A program made the translations under genes and the position numbers. This document shows, piece by piece, positions 1 through 6,047 of a stretch of 9,731 nucleotides of DNA. Origin of the DNA: an uncultured Acidimicrobium sp. (GTDB lineage: Bacteria > Actinomycetota > Acidimicrobiia > Acidimicrobiales > Ilumatobacteraceae); assembly GCA_903850275.1 (NCBI GenBank), contig CAINLH010000257.1:1-9731 (forward strand), in the 5' to 3' direction. Under the pieces are notes generated by a model. That model had not been told where the DNA came from and searched no databases. It saw nothing but the letters and a program-made list of their open reading frames with translations. How positions within the stretch are numbered: position 1 is the stretch's first letter; every line of letters starts with the position of its first letter.

Positions 1-1054
1 ACTGTTGGATGTTGACCTTCGCGCTATCGGCCGCTGCATAGACGGGAATGCTTGACTTCGCGGACGTTGCGTATCGTTGATTTGAGTTGGTCTTAATCGC
101 GATTCCGTTGTTGATCAAGGGAGCATGACTCTGATCGTGACGATCGGGGTAGTTGGGGTGAATGGCGTGGGCATTGTCCGCCGAAATGCAGTGAGAATTT
201 GCCAACCCTGCCAAAAACCCAGCACGATCGGAACCTGAAGCCAAAGCGATTCTTTCCAGAATGGTCTCAAGCAATGGGCCGGCTGCTCCGGTTGTACTTT
301 CTGAGCCAACTTCCTCATGGTCAAATAATGCAACCAGGCTCGGTTCGGTTCCGTCGTTGTCAACCAACGCCTTCATTGCTGCCCAACACGAAACCTGGTT
401 ATCCAGACGGGCAGAAGCCAGAAATTCGTTTCGATATCCAAACAGTTCTGCTTTTTGAATGTCAAACAACTGACAAGACCACGCCGCAACGTTATTTCTA
501 TCTATCGAAAATTCAGATGCAAGAAATGAATCGAAACTCTTTATGCTCTTGTCGGTAGTCCAAATAGGGTGGATGTGCTGTTGTTTGTCCAGTTGTAATC
601 CACGTTCATTTACGTCACGATCAAGATGAATCGCTAGCTGAGGAATTCGTGCAACTGCTCGTTCCGTTCTGACGAGTGTCGATCTTCCCGCTCGGTCGTA
701 GACGACACCCGCTATTCCCAAATCTCTGTCAAGCCAACTATTGAGCAATGGTCCGCCGTAAATCTCTACACCGATCTGTTGCATGTTGTAGATCTCAGTG
801 AATGGATTGTGTTTAATGTGCAGTCCGGGAGAATCGGTATGAGCTCCAACTATTCGTATTCCGCGACGTTCGAAATTGTCGGTGTTGGTCCAGGCGATCA
901 ACGCGCCACCAACACGAACAAACCCTCGAGCCCCCACAGGTGCGCCATGGGCAAACTCGTTAAAGCCGCGATCGGTGAGTATTTGATACCAATGCTCGAC
1001 GAGATGGTTTGCCGTGGGCGACGAATCGAGCTGCTTGCAAAGATCCGAAATCAT
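1..1054 (-). CDS. M18 family aminopeptidase (aspartyl aminopeptidase type), C-terminus cut by window edge
   Basis: Cytosolic zinc exopeptidase that removes N-terminal residues, often acidic ones, from peptides; family members form dodecamers. The frame is open without interruption from an ATG at 1054 to base 1, giving 351 residues; the family is usually about 420-430, so some 70-80 C-terminal residues lie outside. Visible M18 hallmarks are the early SPT motif (residues 12-14), GAHTDSPGL (70-78, metal ligand H72), RLDNQ (216-220, bridging metal ligand D218), FDHEEVGSES (244-253, catalytic E247 and metal ligand E248) and SADNAHAIHPN (291-301, D293). The last expected metal-binding histidine falls in the missing part. 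The ATG lies 14 bases after the stop of the upstream membrane-protein gene, with no clear Shine-Dalgarno, so translation is probably coupled. Family assignment is secure; exact substrate preference is not, and the specific gene name (apeB) is not claimed. Confidence 0.93.
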   Translation of the reverse strand, partial: MISDLCKQLDSSPTANHLVEHWYQILTDRGFNEFAHGAPVGARGFVRVGGALIAWTNTDNFERRGIRIVGAHTDSPGLHIKHNPFTEIYNMQQIGVEIYGGPLLNSWLDRDLGIAGVVYDRAGRSTLVRTERAVARIPQLAIHLDRDVNERGLQLDKQQHIHPIWTTDKSIKSFDSFLASEFSIDRNNVAAWSCQLFDIQKAELFGYRNEFLASARLDNQVSCWAAMKALVDNDGTEPSLVALFDHEEVGSESTTGAAGPLLETILERIALASGSDRAGFLAGLANSHCISADNAHAIHPNYPDRHDQSHAPLINNGIAIKTNSNQRYATSAKSSIPVYAAADSAKVNIQQ

Positions 1055-1068
1055 GGTTTCGAGGGTAT

Positions 1069-1350
1069 CTAAGGTAGTGAAACTTGCACATCTTGCCCAA
1101 GAAATGAGCACGTCGAGTCCAATGTCTGCCCGGCTTGAACCTGAGCCGAAACCTTTTCCACGCAGGCGCTCAGATTGTCACGCTGAGTGAATGCCAACGT
1201 TCCAATGCCAATGAAAAGGATGCTCAGTATGAGTTTGGTGACCAGAGACTTGGCGAATTTAAGAACGATCAACAAGAGAAATATTGATCCACCCGTGGCT
1301 GAGAGAAGAAAAGTTTTCGCAGATTCGGCTTCCAAAGTAAATATGTTCAC
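1069..1350 (-). CDS. Small two-helix membrane protein of unknown function
   Basis: A 93-residue reading frame starting at GTG (1348-1350), with an AGGAC stretch just upstream that could serve as a close-spaced ribosome binding site. Residues about 13-31 and 36-55 are strongly hydrophobic and separated by a short lysine-containing stretch, so a two-pass inner-membrane protein is likely. The C-terminal 38 residues are hydrophilic and carry two cysteines (C63 and C81) that could pair if this part faces outside. I recognise no domain. It is first in a two-gene unit with the M18 peptidase and is transcribed divergently from the DUF3151 gene. Support comes from the coherent membrane topology, the operon-like spacing and the absence of a better frame here; a homology search would settle whether it is conserved. 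Confidence 0.62.
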   Translation of the reverse strand: MNIFTLEAESAKTFLLSATGGSIFLLLIVLKFAKSLVTKLILSILFIGIGTLAFTQRDNLSACVEKVSAQVQAGQTLDSTCSFLGQDVQVSLP

Positions 1351-1377
1351 TGTCCTATCTTTCCATGTCGGATGCCG

Positions 1378-1390
1378 TAGTTTGGGTCTA
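1378..1390 (+). promoter_or_regulatory. Putative leaderless promoter (-10 box) for the DUF3151 operon
   Basis: TAGTTT at 1378-1383 matches the actinobacterial -10 pattern TANNNT and ends six bases before the A of the ATG at 1390. Transcription starting 7 bases downstream of the box would begin exactly at the start codon, and there is no recognisable Shine-Dalgarno, so a leaderless mRNA is the simplest reading. No good -35 hexamer is seen; leaderless actinobacterial promoters often lack one. The whole divergent gap to the minus-strand GTG at 1350 is only 39 bases. Confidence 0.45.
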
Positions 1391-1815
1391 TGTCAAACGT
1401 CAATCTTTCCGGTACTGGGCCAGGCGAGGTTCGACTGCCAGCTGTACCACCAGAGCTGCAATCTCAATTAGATCGCGCACTCGCTCAACCCGACTCTGCT
1501 CGAAGGGAGGCCGTAGCGAAAGTAGTGGCAGCCAACCCTCGATACTTGGATGGTTGGGCTTGGCTTGGAGCCTTGGGTCGAGACAGCCTCGAGTCCTACA
1601 TGGCGTTTCGAATTGGATACCACCGCGGCCTAGACACACTTCGCGCAAACGGTTGGAAGGGAAGCGGTTACGTGCGTTGGGATCATGTACCGAATAGGGG
1701 ATTCCTGCGATGCGTTGAAGGCTTGGCAAACAGTGCCGAGAAGATTTCCGAACACGATGAAGCCACGAGGTGTCGTCAGTTTTTGATGCAACTCGACCCC
1801 AACCGACAGCAATAG
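1390..1815 (+). CDS. DUF3151 family protein
   Basis: A 141-residue soluble protein of unknown function. It matches the actinobacterial DUF3151 family as I know it: an N-terminal helical part with an alanine-rich repeat-like region (about 24-62, including NPRYLDGWAWLGAL), then the family's most conserved block GYHRGLDTLRANGWKGSG (76-93), then PNRGFLRCVEGLA (101-113), and a C-terminal helix ending in an ExDEATRC-like segment (121-128). The alternating helices resemble a degenerate TPR-like fold, which is inference. The length is typical. It is the first gene of a tight plus-strand run followed 9 bases later by the MobA-like gene. No signal peptide or membrane segment is visible. The ATG at 1390 is preferred because it coincides with the predicted transcription start. 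Confidence 0.88.
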   Translation: MSNVNLSGTGPGEVRLPAVPPELQSQLDRALAQPDSARREAVAKVVAANPRYLDGWAWLGALGRDSLESYMAFRIGYHRGLDTLRANGWKGSGYVRWDHVPNRGFLRCVEGLANSAEKISEHDEATRCRQFLMQLDPNRQQ

Positions 1816-1824
1816 TCTTTTATT

Positions 1825-2364
1825 GTGTTGGACGCGGTAATCCTTGCGGGTGGCAGTAGTTCACGTTTCGGTTCGAACAAGATGTTGTTCCCAATAGATG
1901 GAACTCCTATGGCAGTAAAAGTTGCTCACAACATGAGTGAATTGGGATCAGTGTTGCTCATCGGAGCTAGCGCTGATGACGCAAAGTCAATTTCAATGGA
2001 CACATACAGCGGCCCTAAAGAGGGACAAGGTCCACTCGGTGCACTCGTTGATGCATTGGACAATAGCAACGCAGAGTTCCTGTTGGTGAGCCCCTGCGAC
2101 ACCCCCTTTTTCGAGAAACAGGACTTTTCCCAACTTGTCGAGGCGCTGAGTTCAGAGTTCGATGTTGCGGTTGCGCGAGACGAAAGAAATCACTGGTTGC
2201 TGTCATGTTGGAGAATCTCAACGTCTTTGCAACATCTTGAAATAATGTTCAGCCAAGGTGAACGAGCAATTCATCGCGCCGTAGTCGGTTTAAGAATTGT
2301 CGAAGTGCAGTTTTCGGAGGGAAAGACGCGTAATATCAATACGCAGATAGATCTTTCTAATTAG
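1825..2364 (+). CDS. mobA: MobA-like molybdenum cofactor guanylyltransferase / NTP transferase
   Basis: A 179-residue nucleotidyltransferase with a GT-A Rossmann fold. MobA attaches GMP from GTP to molybdopterin to make the MGD form of molybdenum cofactor in the cytosol. The signature LAGGSSSRFGSNK lies at residues 7-19 (nucleotide binding, with R14 and K19), EGQGPLGALVDAL at 66-78, the metal-binding CDTP at 91-94 (D92), and a terminal RNINTQIDL (169-177) that resembles the NxNTPxDL ending of MobA proteins. It is slightly shorter than typical MobA (about 190-200). The start is GTG at 1825 (TTG follows), 9 bases after the upstream stop, with no strong Shine-Dalgarno, suggesting coupling. The related MocA (cytidylyl) and other NTP-transferase families share the N-terminal motif; GPLG plus the NINT ending favours MobA. 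No other molybdenum cofactor gene is in the window. Confidence 0.8.
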   Translation: MLDAVILAGGSSSRFGSNKMLFPIDGTPMAVKVAHNMSELGSVLLIGASADDAKSISMDTYSGPKEGQGPLGALVDALDNSNAEFLLVSPCDTPFFEKQDFSQLVEALSSEFDVAVARDERNHWLLSCWRISTSLQHLEIMFSQGERAIHRAVVGLRIVEVQFSEGKTRNINTQIDLSN

Positions 2365-2375
2365 AGAAAGCAAGG

Positions 2376-2699
2376 ATGTCGATGAAAGAAATCGAAGTTT
2401 CGCAATTGGCGGAGAAAATTGCCGCTGGATACAAAGTTGTGGACGTTCGAGAATTGAACGAGTACAACGAAGCCCATATTCCCAGCGCTGTTCATGTACC
2501 GCTCCAGACGGTCCCCGACAATCTCGATGCATTCCGAAGCGAGCAAGATGTTTTTGTCGTTTGCCAAGTTGGTGGGCGTAGCGGCAAAGCCTGTCAATAT
2601 CTCATCGATCAAGGTGTCACCAATGTTGTCAATGTGGCGGGTGGAACAGCTGGATGGATGCTTTTGGGTAACGACGTTGATAGCGGAACCACCGCATAG
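2376..2699 (+). CDS. Single-domain rhodanese-like sulfurtransferase
   Basis: A 107-residue cytosolic protein consisting of one rhodanese domain. Such proteins carry sulfur as a persulfide on an active-site cysteine, for thiosulfate or cyanide detoxification or sulfur delivery to cofactors and tRNA. The VVDVRELNEYNEAHIPSAVH stretch (21-40) is the conserved N-terminal rhodanese motif, and CQVGGRS (63-69) is the active-site loop with catalytic C63 intact. VAGGTAGW (87-94) is the usual C-terminal motif. Two in-frame ATGs compete: 2376, which abuts AAGG, and 2382, which lies 6 bases after AAGG (2372-2375). The second gives better ribosome spacing and would make a 105-residue product. It sits 11 bases after the MobA-like gene, and its stop TAG is followed directly by the ATG of the RNase D gene. 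Its acceptor is not predictable from the sequence. Confidence 0.9.
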   Translation: MSMKEIEVSQLAEKIAAGYKVVDVRELNEYNEAHIPSAVHVPLQTVPDNLDAFRSEQDVFVVCQVGGRSGKACQYLIDQGVTNVVNVAGGTAGWMLLGNDVDSGTTA

Positions 2700-3851
2700 A
2701 TGAAATTCGAATGGATCTCGTCAGATCATGAGTTGATTGATGTACTTGCTGAGATTCAGCGGGAAGATCGTTATGCGCTCGACACAGAGTTTCATCGAGA
2801 GAAAACGTATTTCCCCCAGCTGGCATTGATTCAGCTGAAGTGGGGTAAGCAAATTGCTTTGGTCGATCCTCTCGCAGTGACGCTTTCCCTATTTGGCGAT
2901 TTGTTCAGATCGTCTGCACTCTGTGTGGTTCATGCGGCCCAACAGGATTTGGAAGTTTTGAATTATGCGTGCGGTACAGCACCAAACAAGATATTTGATA
3001 CGCAGGTGGCTGCGGGCTTCATCGGTATGTCATCGCCTTCATTATCTACCTTGGTTCAAAATGAACTGAAGGTGACACTGACCAAAGGAGACCGTCTGAC
3101 CGATTGGTTGCGGCGTCCACTCACTAGCAATCAATGTTCGTATGCGGCCACAGATGTTGAATATCTCTTAAGCCTGCACGATATTTTGGAGAAGAAATTG
3201 GAAGCGTTAGGACGTACCGACTGGGTAATCGACGCATGCGAAGAATTGCGTCTTAAACCGGCCGGTCCATCATCGCCCGAAGATGCATGGTTAAAGATCA
3301 AAGAAGTCCGCACACTGAAGGGGAGTGCTCGAGGAGTAGCTCAATCTCTTGGACATTGGCGCGAAGTTCGAGCGATGAGTGCCAACATTCCTCCTCGCAG
3401 GGTGCTGTCCGACATGGCTCTACTTGGTATTGCCCAAGCTCAACCGCAAAATTCTGAAGAACTGTTCCGTGCTCGTGGTGTCGAACAGCGACAGTTGGGT
3501 GCGGAGATGACTCGCGAAGTCCTCGCTGCCGTTGCTCAAGGAGTGGGTCAGGACGTCAAGTTCCCTGTTGCTGATCAAGAAGATGTTGATAAAGATCTTC
3601 GTCCTGCCGTGGGCTTGATTACTGCATGGGTTGGTGAACTGGCGAGGACACACCAGATTGATGCAACACTTTTGGGAACTCGACTGGACATTCTTCAGTT
3701 CTTGCGTCGGTTGCCAAATGCGAGGCTTGCGCAGGGTTGGCGTTCCGAGATCGTTGGCAAGGATATTGACGGAATCCTTGCCGGCAATATGGGAATCAGT
3801 TTTGATGGCAAGGGTGGCCTTCGACTCGTTCCCGTTACAAACCCGAATTAG
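2700..3851 (+). CDS. rnd: Ribonuclease D (DEDDy 3'-5' exoribonuclease with HRDC domain)
   Basis: A 383-residue exoribonuclease that trims 3' ends of tRNA precursors and other structured RNAs, acting with divalent metal. The N-terminal DEDDy domain (about 1-185) shows all catalytic residues: DTEF (D28, E30), HAAQQDLEVL (D83) and YAATDVEYLLSLHD (Y148, D152). An HRDC nucleic-acid-binding domain follows (about 195-275), seen as KIKEVRTLKGSARGVAQSL and the PPRRVLSD segment. A further helical C-terminal region (about 290-370) corresponds to the second HRDC-like domain of E. coli RNase D. The length agrees with the family (about 375-420). The ATG immediately follows the TAG of the rhodanese gene with no spacer and no clear Shine-Dalgarno, so translational coupling by stop/start reinitiation is likely. 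It appears to be last in the DUF3151-mobA-rhodanese-rnd run. Confidence 0.94.
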   Translation: MKFEWISSDHELIDVLAEIQREDRYALDTEFHREKTYFPQLALIQLKWGKQIALVDPLAVTLSLFGDLFRSSALCVVHAAQQDLEVLNYACGTAPNKIFDTQVAAGFIGMSSPSLSTLVQNELKVTLTKGDRLTDWLRRPLTSNQCSYAATDVEYLLSLHDILEKKLEALGRTDWVIDACEELRLKPAGPSSPEDAWLKIKEVRTLKGSARGVAQSLGHWREVRAMSANIPPRRVLSDMALLGIAQAQPQNSEELFRARGVEQRQLGAEMTREVLAAVAQGVGQDVKFPVADQEDVDKDLRPAVGLITAWVGELARTHQIDATLLGTRLDILQFLRRLPNARLAQGWRSEIVGKDIDGILAGNMGISFDGKGGLRLVPVTNPN

Positions 3852-3886
3852 TCATCAATATCCCTTTCTGGCGGGCTTTCTACCGC

Positions 3887-3892
3887 TAGGCT
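3887..3892 (+). promoter_or_regulatory. Possible -10 promoter box in the 112-base gap after RNase D
   Basis: TAGGCT at 3887-3892 fits the TANNNT pattern. A transcript starting about 7 bases downstream would carry a leader of about 65 bases before the GTG of the 64-residue protein. No convincing -35 element is seen; CTTTCT around 3864-3869 is a poor match at 17-base spacing. The call rests on position and pattern alone. Confidence 0.33.
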
Positions 3893-3951
3893 GACCCGCG
3901 ATGTTTATCCAATAGGCGGCTGTCCAAGCGGTAGTCGCCCGAGCCAAGTTC

Positions 3952-3955
3952 GGAG
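3952..3955 (+). promoter_or_regulatory. Ribosome binding site deciding the GTG start at 3964
   Basis: GGAG at 3952-3955, 8 bases before GTG, is one of the cleaner Shine-Dalgarno sequences in the window. It supports the GTG at 3964 as the real start of the 64-residue protein. Confidence 0.6.
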
Positions 3956-3963
3956 CCCCTACC

Positions 3964-4158
3964 GTGAAGAAGGGTCGTCACCGTCGTTTCGAGGAAGCGC
4001 GCAAATTGAAGCAATCAGGCCCCACAGCGGAGGCCCTTGGCTTTGGTGGGCGTGAAAAGCGTTCCGAGTCCGAAGAAGATGAATATGCGGCCATAGCAGA
4101 GCGCTATGGAGTCCGTTTCGATGAAGACGAGGAAGAAAGCGACGAGGAAGAGATTTAA
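3964..4158 (+). CDS. Small charged protein of unknown function (basic N-terminus, acidic C-terminus)
   Basis: A 64-residue protein starting at GTG behind a good GGAG. The first 16 residues are strongly basic (MKKGRHRRFEEARKLK). A short neutral linker follows with LGFGGREKR (25-33), and the rest is acidic, ending with eleven acidic residues among the last twelve before the final isoleucine except one serine. No hydrophobic core of any length is present, so the protein is probably partly disordered or folds on a partner; the basic head could contact RNA or ribosome and the tail could mimic nucleic acid, which is inference only. It ends 38 bases before typA in the same direction, with a GC-rich hairpin between. 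I do not recognise a named domain. The conserved-looking head and good ribosome binding site argue that it is real. Confidence 0.68.
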   Translation: MKKGRHRRFEEARKLKQSGPTAEALGFGGREKRSESEEDEYAAIAERYGVRFDEDEEESDEEEI

Positions 4159-4159
4159 A

Positions 4160-4179
4160 CACGCGGGCGAGCCCGCGTG
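4160..4179 (+). terminator. Perfect GC-rich hairpin between the 64-residue gene and typA
   Basis: CACGCGGGC at 4160-4168 pairs perfectly with GCCCGCGTG at 4171-4179 around a 2-base turn (effectively an 8-bp stem with a CGAG loop). It begins one base after the TAA of the upstream gene. No run of T follows (AACTATCACC), so it is not a classical intrinsic terminator on either strand. It could be a T-less actinobacterial terminator, an RNA stability element protecting the upstream mRNA, or a control element near the typA start 17 bases downstream. The fold is certain from the sequence; the role is not. Confidence 0.5.
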
Positions 4180-4196
4180 AACTATCACCCCCACAC

Positions 4197-6044
4197 ATGA
4201 CCAAAAAACCAGAGAATCTGCGCAATATTGCGCTCGTTGCCCACGTAGACCACGGTAAAACCACTCTTCTCGACGCCTTGCTGCGTTCGACAGGTACATT
4301 CGCCGCCCACGCAGCCGTTATCGATCGCGTAATGGACTCCGACGACCAAGAACGCGAACGCGGCATCACCATCCTTGCTAAGGCTGCCCAAGTGGTCTGG
4401 AAGGGCACGAAGATCAACCTTGTTGACACGCCTGGACACGCCGACTTCGGTGGAGAGGTGGAACGAGCACTAGCGCTGGTTGACGGCATTCTGTTGTTGG
4501 TGGATGCCGCAGAGGGCCCATTGCCTCAAACGCGTTATGTGCTTTCGAAGGCTTTGGCCCTTGACTTGCCTGTCATCTTGGTGATCAACAAAGTAGATCG
4601 CCAGGACGCCCGCGCCGAGGAAGTGCTGCACGAAGTCGAGCAGTTGTTCCTCGATCTCGCCCATGCCGACCATCACCTGTCTTTCCCTGTTTATTCGGCT
4701 GTTGCGCGCGAGAGTCGTTCGATGTTGGGAATTGGAATGCCCGACATGTCGCAAGACCTGTCCTCGTTGTTGGACGGCATTGTTGAACACATCCCAGTGC
4801 CAGATAACGATGCTGATGCACCGCTGCAGGCGTTGGTTACCAACCTCGATGCCTCCGACTATCTCGGCCGATTGGCAATTGGTCGCGTCATCTCCGGGGT
4901 GCTTCGCAAGGGCGATCAAGTTGCTCTTTGCCAGAAGCCAACCGACGCAAACGCGGCTCCAGTAATCAAGCGCAAACTTTCAAGTTTGTTTGCCTTCACC
5001 GGTATCGAGCGCACCGAAGTTGCTGAAGTAGTTGCTGGTGACTTGTTCATCGTTGCTGGCATCGAAGAAGTGGAAGTTGGAGACACCATTGCGGCCTCTG
5101 ATAACCCAGTTCCTCTGCAGCGTTTAGAAGTAGACGAGCCCGTACTCCGGATGAGTTTCGGCGTGAACACTTCTCCTTACGCAGGGAAAGACGGCAAGTA
5201 CCTCACAAGTCGCCACCTGCGCGATCGTTTGCATAAAGAAATCCTCGGCAACGTCAGCATCAAAATCGCAAATACTGAATCTGCCGACATCATGGAAGTC
5301 GCGGGCAGAGGCGAGCTTCAGCTTGCGGTGTTGATCGAGAATATGCGCCGTGAAGGTTTCGAGCTTCAAGTGTCACGTCCAGAAGTAATCACAAAGGAGA
5401 TCGACGGCAAGAAACAAGAGCCGCTCGAGTCGGGTACATGCGACGTGCCGGAAGAGTATGTAGGTGCCATCACCCAGGCGCTTGCTCCTCGCAAGGGTCG
5501 CATCACCGATCTTCGTCCCGGAGACCCAGGACGAACCATTGTCAGTTTCGAGGCACCTTCTCGTGGCCTCATCGGCTTCAGGTCGTTGCTCCTCACAGTG
5601 ACACGCGGTACTGCGTTGTTGCACCAGAGCCTCGCAGGCTGGATGCCATGGTGTGGCGAACTACCGCACCGTCTTGGCGGCGCAATGGTTGCAGACCGTA
5701 TGGGTACATCCACTGCCTACGCCCTCGATAACTTGCAATTGCGCGGAACGCTCTTCGTTTCGCCCGGCGACGACCTCTATGAGGGCATGGTTGTTGGAGA
5801 AAATGCGCGCGAAGACGAAATGGTCGTTAACGCCGTGCGCGCGAAGGAAAAGACCAACATCCGTACACATAGCCATGATGACGGGCCAAAGTTGGCTACC
5901 CCTGTTACGCACACACTCGAGTCGGCGATCGAATGGATTGGCGACGACGAGCTTGTTGAAGTGACTCCAAACTTCATTCGCATTCGCAAGAGGTACTTGT
6001 CGATGGAAGACCGCCGCAAGTACACCAAAAAGAGCTCTAACTAG
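4197..6044 (+). CDS. typA: Translational GTPase TypA/BipA
   Basis: A 615-residue ribosome-binding GTPase of the EF-G/LepA superfamily, involved in 50S subunit assembly and in growth under cold and other stress. All G motifs are present: G1 AHVDHGKTT (15-23), G2 RERGITI (53-59), G3 DTPGH (77-81), G4 NKVD (131-134) and G5 SA (167-168). Domain II follows (about 205-300), then EF-G-like domain III (about 310-390, with GRGELQLAVLIENMRREGFE as in the family), the domain V equivalent with RGLIGFRS, and the TypA-specific C-terminal domain ending in RIRKRYLSMEDRRKY. The length is normal (about 605-635). The ATG at 4197 has no visible Shine-Dalgarno; the preceding bases are C/A-rich (CACCCCCACAC) and follow a hairpin. 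It ends 3 bases from the stop of the convergent cysteine-rich gene. Confidence 0.97.
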   Translation: MTKKPENLRNIALVAHVDHGKTTLLDALLRSTGTFAAHAAVIDRVMDSDDQERERGITILAKAAQVVWKGTKINLVDTPGHADFGGEVERALALVDGILLLVDAAEGPLPQTRYVLSKALALDLPVILVINKVDRQDARAEEVLHEVEQLFLDLAHADHHLSFPVYSAVARESRSMLGIGMPDMSQDLSSLLDGIVEHIPVPDNDADAPLQALVTNLDASDYLGRLAIGRVISGVLRKGDQVALCQKPTDANAAPVIKRKLSSLFAFTGIERTEVAEVVAGDLFIVAGIEEVEVGDTIAASDNPVPLQRLEVDEPVLRMSFGVNTSPYAGKDGKYLTSRHLRDRLHKEILGNVSIKIANTESADIMEVAGRGELQLAVLIENMRREGFELQVSRPEVITKEIDGKKQEPLESGTCDVPEEYVGAITQALAPRKGRITDLRPGDPGRTIVSFEAPSRGLIGFRSLLLTVTRGTALLHQSLAGWMPWCGELPHRLGGAMVADRMGTSTAYALDNLQLRGTLFVSPGDDLYEGMVVGENAREDEMVVNAVRAKEKTNIRTHSHDDGPKLATPVTHTLESAIEWIGDDELVEVTPNFIRIRKRYLSMEDRRKYTKKSSN

Positions 6045-6047
6045 AAA

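Noticed and set aside
199..558. A 119-codon plus-strand frame at the left end
   Set aside because: The other strand encodes an intact M18 peptidase with all expected metal-site motifs across this stretch, so this frame is a shadow.
3871..3899. GCGGG ... CCCGC inverted repeat after RNase D as a terminator
   Set aside because: Only five base pairs with a 19-base loop and no T-run; too weak to call.
3913..3960. tRNA-like stretch (CTGTCCAAGCGGTAG followed by GTTCGGAGCCCC)
   Set aside because: It resembles a serine/leucine D-arm and a T-arm, but the span is too short, no anticodon arm fits, and no 7-bp acceptor stem can be formed with the flanks.
3959..4489. A 176-codon minus-strand frame opposite the 64-residue gene and typA
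   Set aside because: It is antisense to clear coding sequence with full G-domain motifs, and its composition (serine/arginine-rich, no domain) is typical of a shadow frame.
4470..4919. A 149-codon minus-strand frame inside typA
   Set aside because: It lies wholly opposite conserved typA coding sequence and has no recognisable domain or ribosome binding site.
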